DNA of 37,500 nucleotides from Symbiodinium natans (GCA_905221605.1 CAJNDS010002450.1:188824-226323), one strand, 5' to 3'. Numbered from the stretch's first letter, positions 16,962 through 26,989 are shown. Notes: generated by a model from the sequence alone, not told the origin. Made by a program: numbers and translations.

Positions 16962-18275
16962 CTACTTGCCCATCTTCTTCTTGGCAGCGTCAAGCATCTC
17001 AATGGCCTTAACACCCATGAGGTCAGTCAGGCGCTCAGCATCGAAGTAGTCTTCATCCGGGACGTCTGCGAGGGTCTTCTCGCCACCACACACAGCCTGG
17101 AACTTGGAGATACCGACGCAAGAGCAGTTGAACTCGCCAACAGTGTACTCGGTCTGCTCATCAGTGCAGGAGCGGTCGTAGGGGCCCTTCTCCCAGTTGT
17201 CGGGGTTCTTGGGAATGTAATCGCAAGTCCAGAGGAGCGGCAGGGGCTCGCCCTCGAGGCCAAGCGAGGGCAGGAGGGTGGGGATGTCGTCGTACAGCTT
17301 CTGGATGAGGCCCTTGTACTTGGGATCAGTGGGCTCGTAGTAGGTGTACACGGAGTTGCCACCAACAGCGGAGAGACCACCAAGAGGCTTCTTGTGGATG
17401 GCCATCTGGCAGGTGTCGCCAGCCATCAGGATACGCACCTCACCCTCGTCAATGCGGGGGAGCAGACGCTGGTCAACAAGCTGGCCACCAGCCTCCTTGC
17501 CGCCCTCAAGGTACTTGCCGGGGAAGGTGGACTCCCACTTGCCGGCATCGGGGTGCTCAGGGCCACCAACGCAGAAGGAAAGGAACTCCTTCACCGTGTG
17601 GTACTCCACGTGGTTGTCGTTCATCTCCATGAGCTTGAGCATGTCAGTGTCCTTGAGCATGCACTCGCCATAGGTCTTGGCCGGGTAGATCTTGACAAGC
17701 TCCTTGTTCTCGTCAACAAGCCAGCACAGCCAGATGCCCTCGCCTGCGGAACCACGATTCTGCTTGATAACACGGGGTTGGAAAGCGCAGGTGGTCTTGA
17801 AGCCCTTCTCAAGCTCCTCAGGAGAGTAGTAGGCGAGGGTGTCCTCAAGGCCGCAGTTGAGCTTGCCGATCTTGACAAGGGCGTCCTTGGCACCCATCTG
17901 CGTCTGGATCTTGGGGGAGGACCAGATGAGCTTGCCCTCGGTAATGTACTGGTTCATGAGCTCATCAAACTTCTCCTGGGTGCCCTCAGGGGTGCCCTGG
18001 GAGAGCTGTCCGGGGTTGATGCGGACAACGAGGGCATCGTATGGGGCGGTTTCAGCCACGAACTTGGCGTGGTCGTTGGCGTCGTAGAGGATGAGATCGC
18101 AAGCACCGCCGGCCTTGATGATGGAGTTGGCGATGGGGATGGAATCGACACGGTTGCCGTCCTTGCCCTTGTCGGAACCGCCGTTCGCTGCGCCGGGCAC
18201 CTTGAACTGCACGATGGCAAGCTTGTACTTGGCGTCGGCGGGGGACTCGCGAAGGGTGTTGAAACGCTCAGGCAT
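16962..18275 (-). CDS. B6: ATP-grasp-like enzyme, short form
   Basis: A 437-residue protein identical to B1 in sequence. Private silent changes lie near 17882 (GCGTCCTTGG) and 18096 (GATGAGATCG). Upstream it has further private changes near 18363 and 18431. The copy therefore looks older than B2-B5 while still encoding the same protein, which implies purifying selection or gene conversion. Start at the ATG 18273-18275. Confidence 0.9.
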   Translation of the reverse strand: MPERFNTLRESPADAKYKLAIVQFKVPGAANGGSDKGKDGNRVDSIPIANSIIKAGGACDLILYDANDHAKFVAETAPYDALVVRINPGQLSQGTPEGTQEKFDELMNQYITEGKLIWSSPKIQTQMGAKDALVKIGKLNCGLEDTLAYYSPEELEKGFKTTCAFQPRVIKQNRGSAGEGIWLCWLVDENKELVKIYPAKTYGECMLKDTDMLKLMEMNDNHVEYHTVKEFLSFCVGGPEHPDAGKWESTFPGKYLEGGKEAGGQLVDQRLLPRIDEGEVRILMAGDTCQMAIHKKPLGGLSAVGGNSVYTYYEPTDPKYKGLIQKLYDDIPTLLPSLGLEGEPLPLLWTCDYIPKNPDNWEKGPYDRSCTDEQTEYTVGEFNCSCVGISKFQAVCGGEKTLADVPDEDYFDAERLTDLMGVKAIEMLDAAKKKMGK

Positions 18276-18327
18276 GCTGTCACACAGAGAAAGCGCAGTC
18301 CTGCGTGTGCAGATGAACGTCAAAAGC

Positions 18328-18338
18328 CTTGAGCCAAA
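18328..18338 (-). promoter_or_regulatory. Relic spliced leader, gene B6
   Basis: TTTGGCTCAAG directly after AG on the minus strand. Confidence 0.85.
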
Positions 18339-18893
18339 CTATGCAAAGACAACATGCGCAACGCGCGACTATGCTATTTGAGAAACAAACAACTGAAACA
18401 TGCACGGCTCGGAGATTTCTAGGGGCTCTTCGCAAACATCGGGCCATGCCGTGCCACGAGTCACTATTCTACATGTGCCTTGGCGTCGTGGGACAATTGT
18501 CTGTCAGACTGCAGATTCTTTCACTCAGGCAATCGTCTCTGGCGTGCTGAGTAATCAAGCGTGCTTGCCTACAAGTACGCGCACTGAACTTTGGGCGCAA
18601 GGTCGGAAGCTGCAGATGCTGCAGTACCTACCAAGCGCAATGCAAGCAATACAGTTCCTCGCCGCACATAACCATGCACACGGTTGTGGGCGTAAAGGAA
18701 CCTTTGCTGGGAGCGATGGTGCAGATGCTGCAGGGCAGGCCTCCTAGATTCCCGGGGAGCCTGCACGTGTCGCACAAAAACATCATTAGATGTTCCTGAA
18801 AAGGCATCGCGAAATCTGCTTAGCGGTACATTTTCTCAAGTAGACTGCGAGCTACAAGAGCTACACTCGCTCCCATTCCTTCGCCGTCCCTGC

Positions 18894-20206
18894 CTACTTG
18901 CCCATCTTCTTCTTGGCAGCGTCAAGCATCTCAATGGCCTTAACACCCATGAGGTCAGTCAGGCGCTCAGCATCGAAGTAGTCTTCATCCGGGACGTCTG
19001 CGAGGGTCTTCTCGCCACCACACACAGCCTGGAACTTGGAGATACCGACGCAAGAGCAGTTGAACTCGCCAACAGTGTACTCGGTCTGCTCATCAGTGCA
19101 GGAGCGGTCGTAGGGGCCCTTCTCCCAGTTGTCGGGGTTCTTGGGAATGTAATCGCAAGTCCAGAGGAGCGGCAGGGGCTCGCCCTCGAGGCCAAGGGAG
19201 GGCAGGAGGGTGGGGATGTCGTCGTACAGCTTCTGGATGAGGCCCTTGTACTTGGGATCAGTGGGCTCGTAGTAGGTGTACACGGAGTTGCCACCAACAG
19301 CGGAGAGACCACCAAGGGCTTCTTGTGGATGGCCATCTGGCAGGTGTCGCCAGCCATCAGGATACGCACCTCACCCTCGTCAATGCGGGGGAGCAGACGC
19401 TGGTCAACAAGCTGGCCACCAGCCTCCTTGCCGCCCTCAAGGTACTTGCCGGGGAAGGTGGACTCCCACTTGCCGGCATCGGGGTGCTCAGGGCCACCAA
19501 CGCAGAAGGAAAGGAACTCCTTCACCGTGTGGTACTCCACGTGGTTGTCGTTCATCTCCATGAGCTTGAGCATGTCAGTGTCCTTGAGCATGCACTCGCC
19601 ATAGGTCTTGGCCGGGTAGATCTTGACAAGCTCCTTGTTCTCGTCAACAAGCCAGCACAGCCAGATGCCCTCGCCTGCGGAACCACGATTCTGCTTGATA
19701 ACACGGGGTTGGAAAGCGCAGGTGGTCTTGAAGCCCTTCTCAAGCTCCTCAGGAGAGTAGTAGGCGAGGGTGTCCTCAAGGCCGCAGTTGAGCTTGCCGA
19801 TCTTGACAAGGGCATCCTTGGCACCCATCTGCGTCTGGATCTTGGGGGAGGACCAGATGAGCTTGCCCTCGGTAATGTACTGGTTCATGAGCTCATCAAA
19901 CTTCTCCTGGGTGCCCTCAGGGGTGCCCTGGGAGAGCTGTCCGGGGTTGATGCGGACAACGAGGGCATCGTATGGGGCGGTTTCAGCCACGAACTTGGCG
20001 TGATCGTTGGCGTCGTAGAGGATGAGGTCGCAAGCACCGCCGGCCTTGATGATGGAGTTGGCGATGGGGATGGAATCGACACGGTTGCCGTCCTTGCCCT
20101 TGTCGGAACCGCCGTTCGCTGCGCCGGGCACCTTGAACTGCACGATGGCAAGCTTGTACTTGGCGTCGGCGGGGGACTCGCGAAGGGTGTTGAAACGCTC
20201 AGGCAT
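18894..20206 (-). pseudogene. B7: short-form enzyme gene with a 1-bp frameshift
   Basis: It matches B1-B6 throughout, but a run of four G is reduced to three at 19316-19318. This shifts the frame within IHKKPLGG. Translation from the ATG 20204-20206 would give the first two thirds of the enzyme, including the glycine-rich loop and the QRLLPRIDEGEVR strand, then an unrelated tail ending near 18959; the Asp and Glu-x-Asn segment is lost. The 3' part stays open in the original frame (18894-19283). It is the last unit of the array on the upstream side. The shift could be a sequencing error in a homopolymer, so the pseudogene call is moderate. Confidence 0.7.
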
Positions 20207-20261
20207 GCTGTCACACAGAGAAAGCGGGGCAGTCCTGCGTGTGCAGATGAACGTCAAAAGC

Positions 20262-20272
20262 CTTGAGCCAAA
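20262..20272 (-). promoter_or_regulatory. Relic spliced leader, gene B7
   Basis: TTTGGCTCAAG directly after AG on the minus strand. Similarity to the other B upstream regions ends about two bases farther on. A GGG insertion at about 20226-20228 lies in the 5'UTR. Confidence 0.85.
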
Positions 20273-20821
20273 CTATAGAGTACACAACGTAGACAACACC
20301 GACAACGATGCTCTAGGCATCATCTCACATGGGCCGCCAATGGCCGCAGCCATGTTGAAACATGCAACGGTAACACGTGCAGCCTCCAACCAAGTTTCTT
20401 TCGCCAAACACTTCCGAAAGATCACCGTCGCAACAAGGAGCGCCACCATGCACAGGTTGGCAGCCAAACTGGCCGAACACAATTTGTCCGGATGGTGAGA
20501 ATCTGCTGCGGCTACTTGCCTCCAACAGAACACGTGACTGAAGGCTCTCAGACTCCAATTCTATACGAGACTCAGCCTGCAACTGCAGCACTTAGCCTCA
20601 TGACTGCATCATCTCATTGAAGCATGCACCGGTTACGATCCTTGCGGCTGCAAAAACGACCATCTGATTCAGCCATGCGAACCCAGGACCCTTCCTTGCA
20701 ACGGTTCGTGCAAAGTGAGCCTCTGATCCTGCGCACTCAGTGAGGAAATTGTAGATAAATAGTCGCCGCATGGGTGAGGTCTGCGCTGGCCACTTTGTTT
20801 GGCATCCCGTCATGCAAACCA

Positions 20822-20908
20822 CCCCCAAACCCTATATAAACCCTAAACCCCAAACCCCAAACCCTAGACCCCAAACCCTAAACCCTAAACCCTAAACCCT
20901 AAACCCTC
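20822..20908 (-). repeat. Interstitial telomere repeat, CCCTAAA orientation
   Basis: Degenerate at the left (CCCCAAA variants), then five clean heptamers. Confidence 0.9.
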
Positions 20909-20982
20909 CAAGGATGGCCCTGGCTTGTCTTGCTGACATTCCCAGACAGCCCACAGCGAGTGAAAGATTATCAAGCACTAGT

Positions 20983-21089
20983 GGGTTTAGGGTTTAGGGT
21001 TTAGGGTTTAGGGTTTAGGGTTTAGGGTTTAGGGTTTAGGGTTTAGGGTTTAGGGTTTAGGGTTTAGGGTTTAGGGTTTAGGGTTTAGG
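20983..21089 (+). repeat. Interstitial telomere repeat, TTTAGGG orientation
   Basis: About 15 perfect heptamers. Confidence 0.95.
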
Positions 21090-21163
21090 CCCAAAGAGCT
21101 TGGGTTGGCTGTATTGACGGCTTTCCTTGCAAAGACTGCGGGGTGTGCCGTTAGGCTCAGAGA

Positions 21164-21263
21164 GGGTTTAGGGTTTAGGGTTTAGGGTTTAGGGTTTAGG
21201 GTTTAGGGTTTAGGGTTTAGGGTTTAGGGTTTAGGGTTTAGGGTTTAGGGTTTAGGGTTTAGG
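21164..21263 (+). repeat. Interstitial telomere repeat, TTTAGGG orientation
   Basis: About 14 perfect heptamers, separated from the previous tract by 74 bases of unique sequence. Confidence 0.95.
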
Positions 21264-21416
21264 TCTTGAAGTCTTTAAAGAACACGTGTGCGGCCTTGCA
21301 GGTTTAGAAGGGTTTTTCAGATCTTGCTGCTGTTGCTCAAACCCCCTGGTCGAGTACTGGCACCAGATCCCATACATGTCGCTGCGTCACACACACAGAC
21401 GCACAGACAGCAAACA

Positions 21417-21436
21417 GACACACACACACACACACA
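21417..21436. repeat. AC dinucleotide microsatellite
   Basis: About ten AC units with further imperfect ones on both sides. Confidence 0.85.
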
Positions 21437-21466
21437 AACAGACACAGTGCCGAAGTGGCAGAAGCC

Positions 21467-21477
21467 CTTGAGCCAAG
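21467..21477 (-). promoter_or_regulatory. Orphan spliced-leader-like site
   Basis: Minus strand ACAG-C-CTTGGCTCAAG, the same AG-plus-leader arrangement (and the same CTTGGCTCAAG variant) as A6, but with no enzyme gene following. The matching place in the A6 3' spacer (31165-31175) has two differences. Confidence 0.45.
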
Positions 21478-21868
21478 GCTGTAAAGCTCGAGCGGGCGGT
21501 TCAGCGTCATGCAACAACATGGTCCCACCCGATGCACGGAACAGGTACACGGACTGAACTTTCATCTCCAGGTTGAAAGCTGCAGCACAAACGCAATCCA
21601 GTCCCTTGCCGCGCACAACGAACCACGGCCCAGCCGAAACCATCGTAGAATCCGCTGCATGCCACAGGGCGAATACTGAAACATTCCTCGTCCTAGTTGA
21701 AGACAGCTGTGCACGCCAAGGAACCTTTGCTAGGAGCGATGATGCAAAAGGTGCAGGACGGGCCTCCGAGATTTTCTGAGAGGCCCGCACATGTTACGCG
21801 AAACTTCTATTGGAAGTTCCTGAAAAATCATCGCGAAGTCTGCTTTGTGATACATATGTCAGACGTCA

Positions 21869-21889
21869 AATGGGAGCAACACTCCCATT
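21869..21889 (-). other. 3'UTR hairpin of A3
   Basis: Arms AATGGGAG and CTCCCATT with loop CAACA, 33 bases past the stop codon. Confidence 0.7.
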
Positions 21890-21922
21890 CTGTCGCTTTC
21901 CGGGCCTACTTGCCGAGCTTTT

Positions 21923-23356
21923 TCACGCCTTCTTCTTGGCAGCATCAAGCATCTCAATGGCCTTGACACCCATGAGGTCAGTCAGGCGCTCAGCATCGAA
22001 GTAGTCTTCATCCGGGACGTCAGCAAGGGTCTTCTCGCCACCACACACAGCCTGGAACTTGGAGATACCCACGCAGGAGCAGTTGAACTCACCAACAGTG
22101 TACTCGGTCTGGTCATCAGGGCAGGAGCGGTCGTAGGGGCCCTTCTCCCAGTTGTCGGGGTTCTTGGGAATGTAATCGCAAGTCCAGAGGAGTGGCAGGG
22201 GCTCGCCCGCGAGGCCAAGGGAGGGCAGGAGGGTGGGGATGTCGTCGTACAGCTTCTGGATGAGGCCCTTGTACTTGGCGTCAGTGGGCTCGTAGTAGGT
22301 GTACACGGAGTTGCCACCAACAGCGGAGAGACCACCAAGAGGCTTCTTGTGGATGGCCATCTGGCAGGTGTCGCCCGCCATGAGGACACGCACCTCGCCC
22401 TCGTCAATGCGGGGGAGCAGACGCTGGTCAACAAGCTGGCCACCAGCCTCCTTGCCTCCCTCAAGGTACTTGCCGGGGAAGGTGGACTCCCACTTGCCGG
22501 CATCGGGGTGCTCAGGGCCACCAACGCAGAAGGCAAGGAACTCCTTCACGGTGTGGTATTCAACGTGGTTGTCGTTCATCTCCATGAGCTTGAGCACGTC
22601 AGTGTCCTTGAGCATGCACTCGCCATAGGTCTTGGCCGGGTAGACCTTGACAAGCTCTTTGTTCTCGTCAACAAGCCAGCACAACCAGATGCCCTCGCCT
22701 GCGGAACCACGATTCTGCTTGATGACACGGGGTTGGAAAGCGCAGGTGGTCTTGAAGCCCTTCTCAAGCTCCTCAGCAGAGTAGTAGGCAAGGGAGTCCT
22801 CCAGACCGCAGTTGAGCTTGCCGATCTTGACAAGGGCATCCTTGGCGCCCATCTGCGTCTGGATCTTGGGGGAGGACCAGATGAGCTTGCCCTCGCCAAT
22901 GTACTGGTTCATGAGAGCATCAAACCTTTCCTGGGTGCCCTCAGGGGTGCCCTGGGAGAGCTGGCCGGGGTTGATGCGGACAATGAGGGCATCGTACTTG
23001 GCGGTGTCAGTCACGAACTTGGCGTGGTCGTTGGCGTCATAGAGGATGCACTCGCAAGCACCGCCGGCCTTGATGATGGAGTTGGCGATGGGGATGGAAT
23101 CGACACGGTTACCGTCCGCGCCCTTGTCGGAACCGCCGTTCGTGGCGCCGGGCACCTTGAACTGCACGATGGCAAGCTTGTACTTGGCGTCGGCAGGGGA
23201 CTCGCGAAGGGTGTTGTAGCGCACTCTGGCCGCCTTCAAAGCCCCCCCGACCTTGGCAAGCTGGTCTGCGGGCAACTCCTTCAACACCGCAGTGATGTCT
23301 TCAACAGTCTTTGACTGGAGCTCATTCTTCACATCGCTGGATGCCGCGGACCCCAT
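21923..23356 (-). CDS. A3: ATP-grasp-like enzyme, long form
   Basis: A 477-residue protein starting MGSAASSDVKNELQSKTVEDI. The leader has one more residue than A1 and several conservative changes, whereas the core differs at few positions (for example GTQERFDAL, EHPDAGK, KNPDNW). Faster change in the leader than in the core suggests looser constraint there. All ATP-grasp positions are kept. One private change gives Val for Met in KDTDVLKLM. C-terminus KKKA. No telomere patches lie between A3 and A6. Confidence 0.9.
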   Translation of the reverse strand: MGSAASSDVKNELQSKTVEDITAVLKELPADQLAKVGGALKAARVRYNTLRESPADAKYKLAIVQFKVPGATNGGSDKGADGNRVDSIPIANSIIKAGGACECILYDANDHAKFVTDTAKYDALIVRINPGQLSQGTPEGTQERFDALMNQYIGEGKLIWSSPKIQTQMGAKDALVKIGKLNCGLEDSLAYYSAEELEKGFKTTCAFQPRVIKQNRGSAGEGIWLCWLVDENKELVKVYPAKTYGECMLKDTDVLKLMEMNDNHVEYHTVKEFLAFCVGGPEHPDAGKWESTFPGKYLEGGKEAGGQLVDQRLLPRIDEGEVRVLMAGDTCQMAIHKKPLGGLSAVGGNSVYTYYEPTDAKYKGLIQKLYDDIPTLLPSLGLAGEPLPLLWTCDYIPKNPDNWEKGPYDRSCPDDQTEYTVGEFNCSCVGISKFQAVCGGEKTLADVPDEDYFDAERLTDLMGVKAIEMLDAAKKKA

Positions 23357-23408
23357 GCTGCCCTGCAGAGAAAGTGAAGTCGTGCGTGTGCGGATGAACC
23401 TGCTGTGC

Positions 23409-23419
23409 CTTGAGCCAAA
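23409..23419 (-). promoter_or_regulatory. Relic spliced leader, gene A3
   Basis: Minus strand GCATAG-TTTGGCTCAAG, the B-type form, 53 bases before the ATG. Confidence 0.85.
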
Positions 23420-23751
23420 CTATGCCACTCAAAGCCTTCTTGCTCATGGACTCGTTCACTGCAGTGTTGCCGCTACTCCCGAACTTCTGCCCGGCTGCAC
23501 GAGTCAGGAACCCTCCACAAGCCATCTTCAAATCTCCGAACCAAGCTGCTGCCCGTCGGACACGCGCCAAACCCCACCCAATCTCCAAAGCTTTATGCAA
23601 GGCCTGCTGCTCGTATGGTATGACAAATGCAAAGACCGCAAGGATCACAAATGCATCCCCCGACCAGATGAAGCAAGCATGTGAAAGACCTGGCTAAATA
23701 TTCGCTAGCCACTATTTGCTGGCATCTTGGAAAGCCGTCAAAAAGCTTGCC

Positions 23752-23991
23752 ATACTACTACTGCGACTGCTACTGCTACTGCTACTGCTACTGCTACTGC
23801 TACTGCTACTGCTACTGCTACTGCTACTGCTCCTGCTGCTGCTGCTGCTGCTACTGCTACTGCTCCTGCTACTGCTGCTACTACTGCTACTACTGCTACT
23901 ACTGCTACTACTGCTACTACTGCTACTACTGCTACTACTACTACTGCTACTACTACTACTACGACGACGACGACGATGACGACGACGACTA
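23752..23991. repeat. CTG/CTA trinucleotide microsatellite
   Basis: About 80 triplets: mainly CTACTG, then CTACTACTG, then ACG. Transcribed with the genes it would be a CAG/TAG-rich spacer. Confidence 0.95.
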
Positions 23992-23994
23992 GTG

Positions 23995-24785
23995 CGGTTT
24001 CAGTTTGAGTTTCAGTTTGGCCTCGCAGGACACTGTAGCTGCCATGGGAGCTGAAGGGGCGGGGGGGAGCAGTTTCAGTTTTCGTTTGAAATTGGGCTTA
24101 GAACAGTCTCGGTTTCAGTTTCCTTTTCACTTCAGTGGCAGTATATCCTTTTGGTGGGGGGGTGTCGAGTTGCAGTTCCAGTTTCAGTTTCAGGTTCAAT
24201 TCAGGAGCCAGCTGCACACAAACTGAAACTGAAACAGTATCGGTTTCAGTTTCCGTCTCACTTCAGCAACATGTTGCTTTGGTGGGGGGGAGGGAAGGGA
24301 GTCGAGTTTCAGTTTCAGTTTCGGTTTCAATTTAAGAGGAAGCTTAAACTGAAACAGTTTCGGTTGCGGTTTCAGTTTCACTTCAGTGTCAGTACATTTT
24401 TTTGGTGGGCAGGGGGGAGGGGGTGTGTCGAGTTTCAGTTTCAGTTTCAAGTTGCACAGAAACTGAAACTGAAACAGTTTCGGTTTCAGTTTCAGTCTCA
24501 CTTTCGCAAGGTGGGGAGGGAGGGAGGGGGGGGTCCATTTTCAGTTTCAGTTTCGGTTTCAGTTTCGGAGCCAGCTGCACACAAACTGAGTTTCGGAGCC
24601 AGCTGCATACAAACTGAAACTGAAACTGAAACAGTTTCATCAGGTTCAGTCTCAGTTTCAGTATATTTTTTGGTGGGGAGGGGGGGAGGGGTGTCGAGTT
24701 TCAGTTTCAGTTTCAGTTTCAATTTAGGAGCCAGCTGCACTGAAACTGAAACAGTTTCGGTTTCAGTTTCGGTTTCAGCGGGGTT
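23995..24785. repeat. TTTCAG hexamer satellite with inverted blocks and G tracts
   Basis: Blocks of TTTCAG and of its complement CTGAAA alternate, giving fold-back arms (for example 24463-24489). Six G-rich tracts start near 24056, 24153, 24281, 24404, 24511 and 24672, which defines a higher-order unit of roughly 100-160 bp. Confidence 0.9.
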
Positions 24786-25443
24786 CGGTATGGGGCATTG
24801 ATGAAACATCCGCTACCCCTGTCACAGGGTATCCCACCCACCCACACACACACACACCTCTACCTGCAGCAAACTGAAACACGGACTCACACTAGCAAAA
24901 AGCTTTAAAGACAATAGATGGTGCCATGTTGCAATGGTCGCAGCCGGAGCACGTGAGGAACAAGTACATGACTGAATGTTGAGCGCAAAGTTGAAAGCTG
25001 CAGCACAAGCGCAGTACAACCCCTTGCCCGCGCACATCAAACCACAGCCAAGCCCAAACCACGGATCGCAAAAACCCGCTGCGCGCGATGAGGTGAATAT
25101 GGTCCCACCCGATGCACGGAACAGGTACACGGAGTGAACTTTCATCTCCAGGTTGAAAGCTGCAGCACAAACTCAATCCAGTCCCTTGCCGCGCACAACG
25201 AACCACGGCCCAGCCGAAACCATCGTAGAATCCGCTGCATGCCACAGGGCGAATACTGAAAACATTCCTAGTTGAACACAACTGTGCGCGTCAAGGAACC
25301 TTTGCTGGGAGCGATGATGCAAAAGGTGCAGGACGGGCCTCCGAGATTTTCTGAGAGGCCCGCACATGTTATGCGAAGCTTCTATTGGAAGTTCCTGAAC
25401 AATCATCGCGAAATCTGCTTTGTGATACATATGTCAGACGTCA

Positions 25444-25464
25444 AATGGGAGCAACACTCCCATT
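25444..25464 (-). other. 3'UTR hairpin of A4
   Basis: Arms AATGGGAG and CTCCCATT with loop CAACA. Confidence 0.7.
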
Positions 25465-25497
25465 CTGTCGCTTTCCGGGCCTACTTGCCGAGCTTTT

Positions 25498-26937
25498 TCA
25501 CTCCTTCTTCTTCTTGGCAGCAGCATCAAGCATCTCAATGGCCTTGACACCCATGAGGTCAGTCAGGCGCTCAGCATCGAAGTAGTCTTCATCCGGGACG
25601 TCAGCAAGGGTCTTCTCACCACCACACACAGCCTGGAACTTGGAGATACCCACGCAGGAGCAGTTGAACTCACCAACAGTGTACTCGGTCTGGTCATCAG
25701 GGCATGAGCGGTCGTAGGGGCCCTTCTCCCAGTTGTCAGGGTTCTTGGGAATGTAATCGCAAGTCCAGAGGAGTGGCAGCGGCTCACCTGCGAGGCCAAG
25801 GGAGGGCAGGAGGGTGGGGATGTCGTCGTACAGCTTCTGGATGAGGCCCTTGTACTTGGCGTCAGTGGGCTCGTAGTAGGTGTACACGGAGTTGCCACCA
25901 ACAGCGGAGAGACCACCAAGGGGTTTCTTGTGGATGGCCATCTGGCAGGTGTCGCCCGCCATGAGGACACGCACCTCGCCCTCGTCAATGCGGGGGAGCA
26001 GACGCTGGTCAACAAGCTGGCCACCAGCCTCCTTGCCTCCCTCAAGGTACTTGCCGGGGAAGGTGGACTCCCACTTACCGGCATCGGGGTGCTCAGGGCC
26101 ACCAACGCAGAAGGCAAGGAACTCCTTCACGGTGTGGTACTCAACGTGGTTGTCGTTCATCTCCATGAGCTTGAGCATGTCAGTGTCCTTGAGCATGCAC
26201 TCGCCATAGGTCTTGGCCGGGTAGACCTTGACAAGCTCCTTGTTCTCGTCAACAAGCCAGCACAGCCAGATGCCCTCACCAGCGGAACCGCGATTCTGCT
26301 TGATGACACGGGGTTGGAAAGCGCAGGTGGTCTTGAAGCCCTTCTCAAGCTCCTCAGCAGAGTAGTAGGCGAGGGAGTCCTCGAGACCGCAGTTGAGCTT
26401 GCCGATCTTGACAAGGGCATCCTTGGCACCCATCTGCGTCTGGATCTTGGGGGAGGACCAGATGAGCTTGCCCTCGCCGATGTACTGGTTCATGAGGGCA
26501 TCAAACTTCTCCTGGGTGCCCTCAGGGGTGCCCTGGGAGAGCTGGCCGGGGTTGATGCGGACAATGAGGGCATCGTACTTGGCGGTGTCAGTCACGAACT
26601 TGGCGTGGTCGTTGGCGTCGTAGAGGATGCACTCGCAAGCACCGCCGGCCTTGATGATGGAGTTGGCGATGGGGATGGAATCGACACGGTTGCCGTCCGC
26701 GCCCTTGTCGGAACCGCCGTTCGTGGCGCCGGGCACCTTGAACTGCACGATGGCAAGCTTGTACTTGGCGTCGGCGGGAGACTCGCGAAGGGTGTTGAAG
26801 CGCTGTTTTGCCGGCGCCAAAGCCTCCTTGACCTTGGCAAGCTGGTCTGCGGGCAACTCCTTCAGTGCCGCAGTGATCTCCTCAACGCTCTTTGACTGGA
26901 TCTCATTCTTCACATCGGTGGATGCTGCGGACCCCAT
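25498..26937 (-). CDS. A4: ATP-grasp-like enzyme, long form, variant leader
   Basis: A 479-residue protein starting MGSAASTDVKNEIQSKSVEEI. The end of the leader is unlike the other A copies: KVKEALAPAKQRFNTLRE in place of KVGGALKAARVRYNTLRE. The RFNTL junction is the one found in the B form, so A4 may be close to the source of the B core. The C-terminus is also distinct (AAAKKKKE). The middle of the gene is nearly identical to A1 and A2 at the DNA level (for example 26270-26760), while its 3' third is closer to A3 and A5, which suggests gene conversion. Confidence 0.9.
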   Translation of the reverse strand: MGSAASTDVKNEIQSKSVEEITAALKELPADQLAKVKEALAPAKQRFNTLRESPADAKYKLAIVQFKVPGATNGGSDKGADGNRVDSIPIANSIIKAGGACECILYDANDHAKFVTDTAKYDALIVRINPGQLSQGTPEGTQEKFDALMNQYIGEGKLIWSSPKIQTQMGAKDALVKIGKLNCGLEDSLAYYSAEELEKGFKTTCAFQPRVIKQNRGSAGEGIWLCWLVDENKELVKVYPAKTYGECMLKDTDMLKLMEMNDNHVEYHTVKEFLAFCVGGPEHPDAGKWESTFPGKYLEGGKEAGGQLVDQRLLPRIDEGEVRVLMAGDTCQMAIHKKPLGGLSAVGGNSVYTYYEPTDAKYKGLIQKLYDDIPTLLPSLGLAGEPLPLLWTCDYIPKNPDNWEKGPYDRSCPDDQTEYTVGEFNCSCVGISKFQAVCGGEKTLADVPDEDYFDAERLTDLMGVKAIEMLDAAAKKKKE

Positions 26938-26989
26938 GCTGCCCTGCAGAGAAAGTGAAGTCCTGCGCGTGTGAATGAACGTTCTAAGC

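Larger units (their letters stand above)
7088..20274. repeat. Tandem array of 1932-bp B units
   Basis: Stop codons of B1 to B7 lie at 7302, 9234, 11166, 13098, 15030, 16962 and 18894, an exact 1932-bp step. Six units differ from each other only by substitutions; the seventh has a 1-bp deletion and a 3-bp insertion. Similarity begins near 7088 in the left flank of B1 and ends at 20274 just past the B7 relic spliced leader. Confidence 0.95.
20273..21922. other. Region between the B array and A3
   Basis: No supported gene. 20280-20362 resembles the upstream region of A1 and A2 (shared block ATGGCCGC..CCATGTTGAAACA), so B7 has an A-like promoter flank. Then come three telomere-repeat tracts, an AC microsatellite at 21417-21436, a spliced-leader-like site at 21467-21477 and the A-type 3' spacer from about 21520. 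Confidence 0.65.
23420..25497. other. Long spacer between A4 and A3
   Basis: No supported gene. It contains the compound satellite at 23752-24790 and, from about 24860, the A-type 3' spacer of A4. A segment near 25098-25260 is nearly the same as 21518-21680. Open frames over the satellite are low-complexity shadows. Confidence 0.7.

Noticed and set aside
7088-20274. CRISPR-like or phage-type repeat system
   Set aside because: The repeat unit is a full 1.9-kb gene plus spacer, in a dinoflagellate genome.
23716-23992. Poly-Leu, poly-Tyr/Cys and Ala/Thr-rich frames
   Set aside because: They are translations of the CTG/CTA microsatellite.
24135-24809. Ser/Val/Phe- and Lys/Leu-rich frames over the TTTCAG satellite
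   Set aside because: Hexamer repeats stay open in several frames by composition alone.
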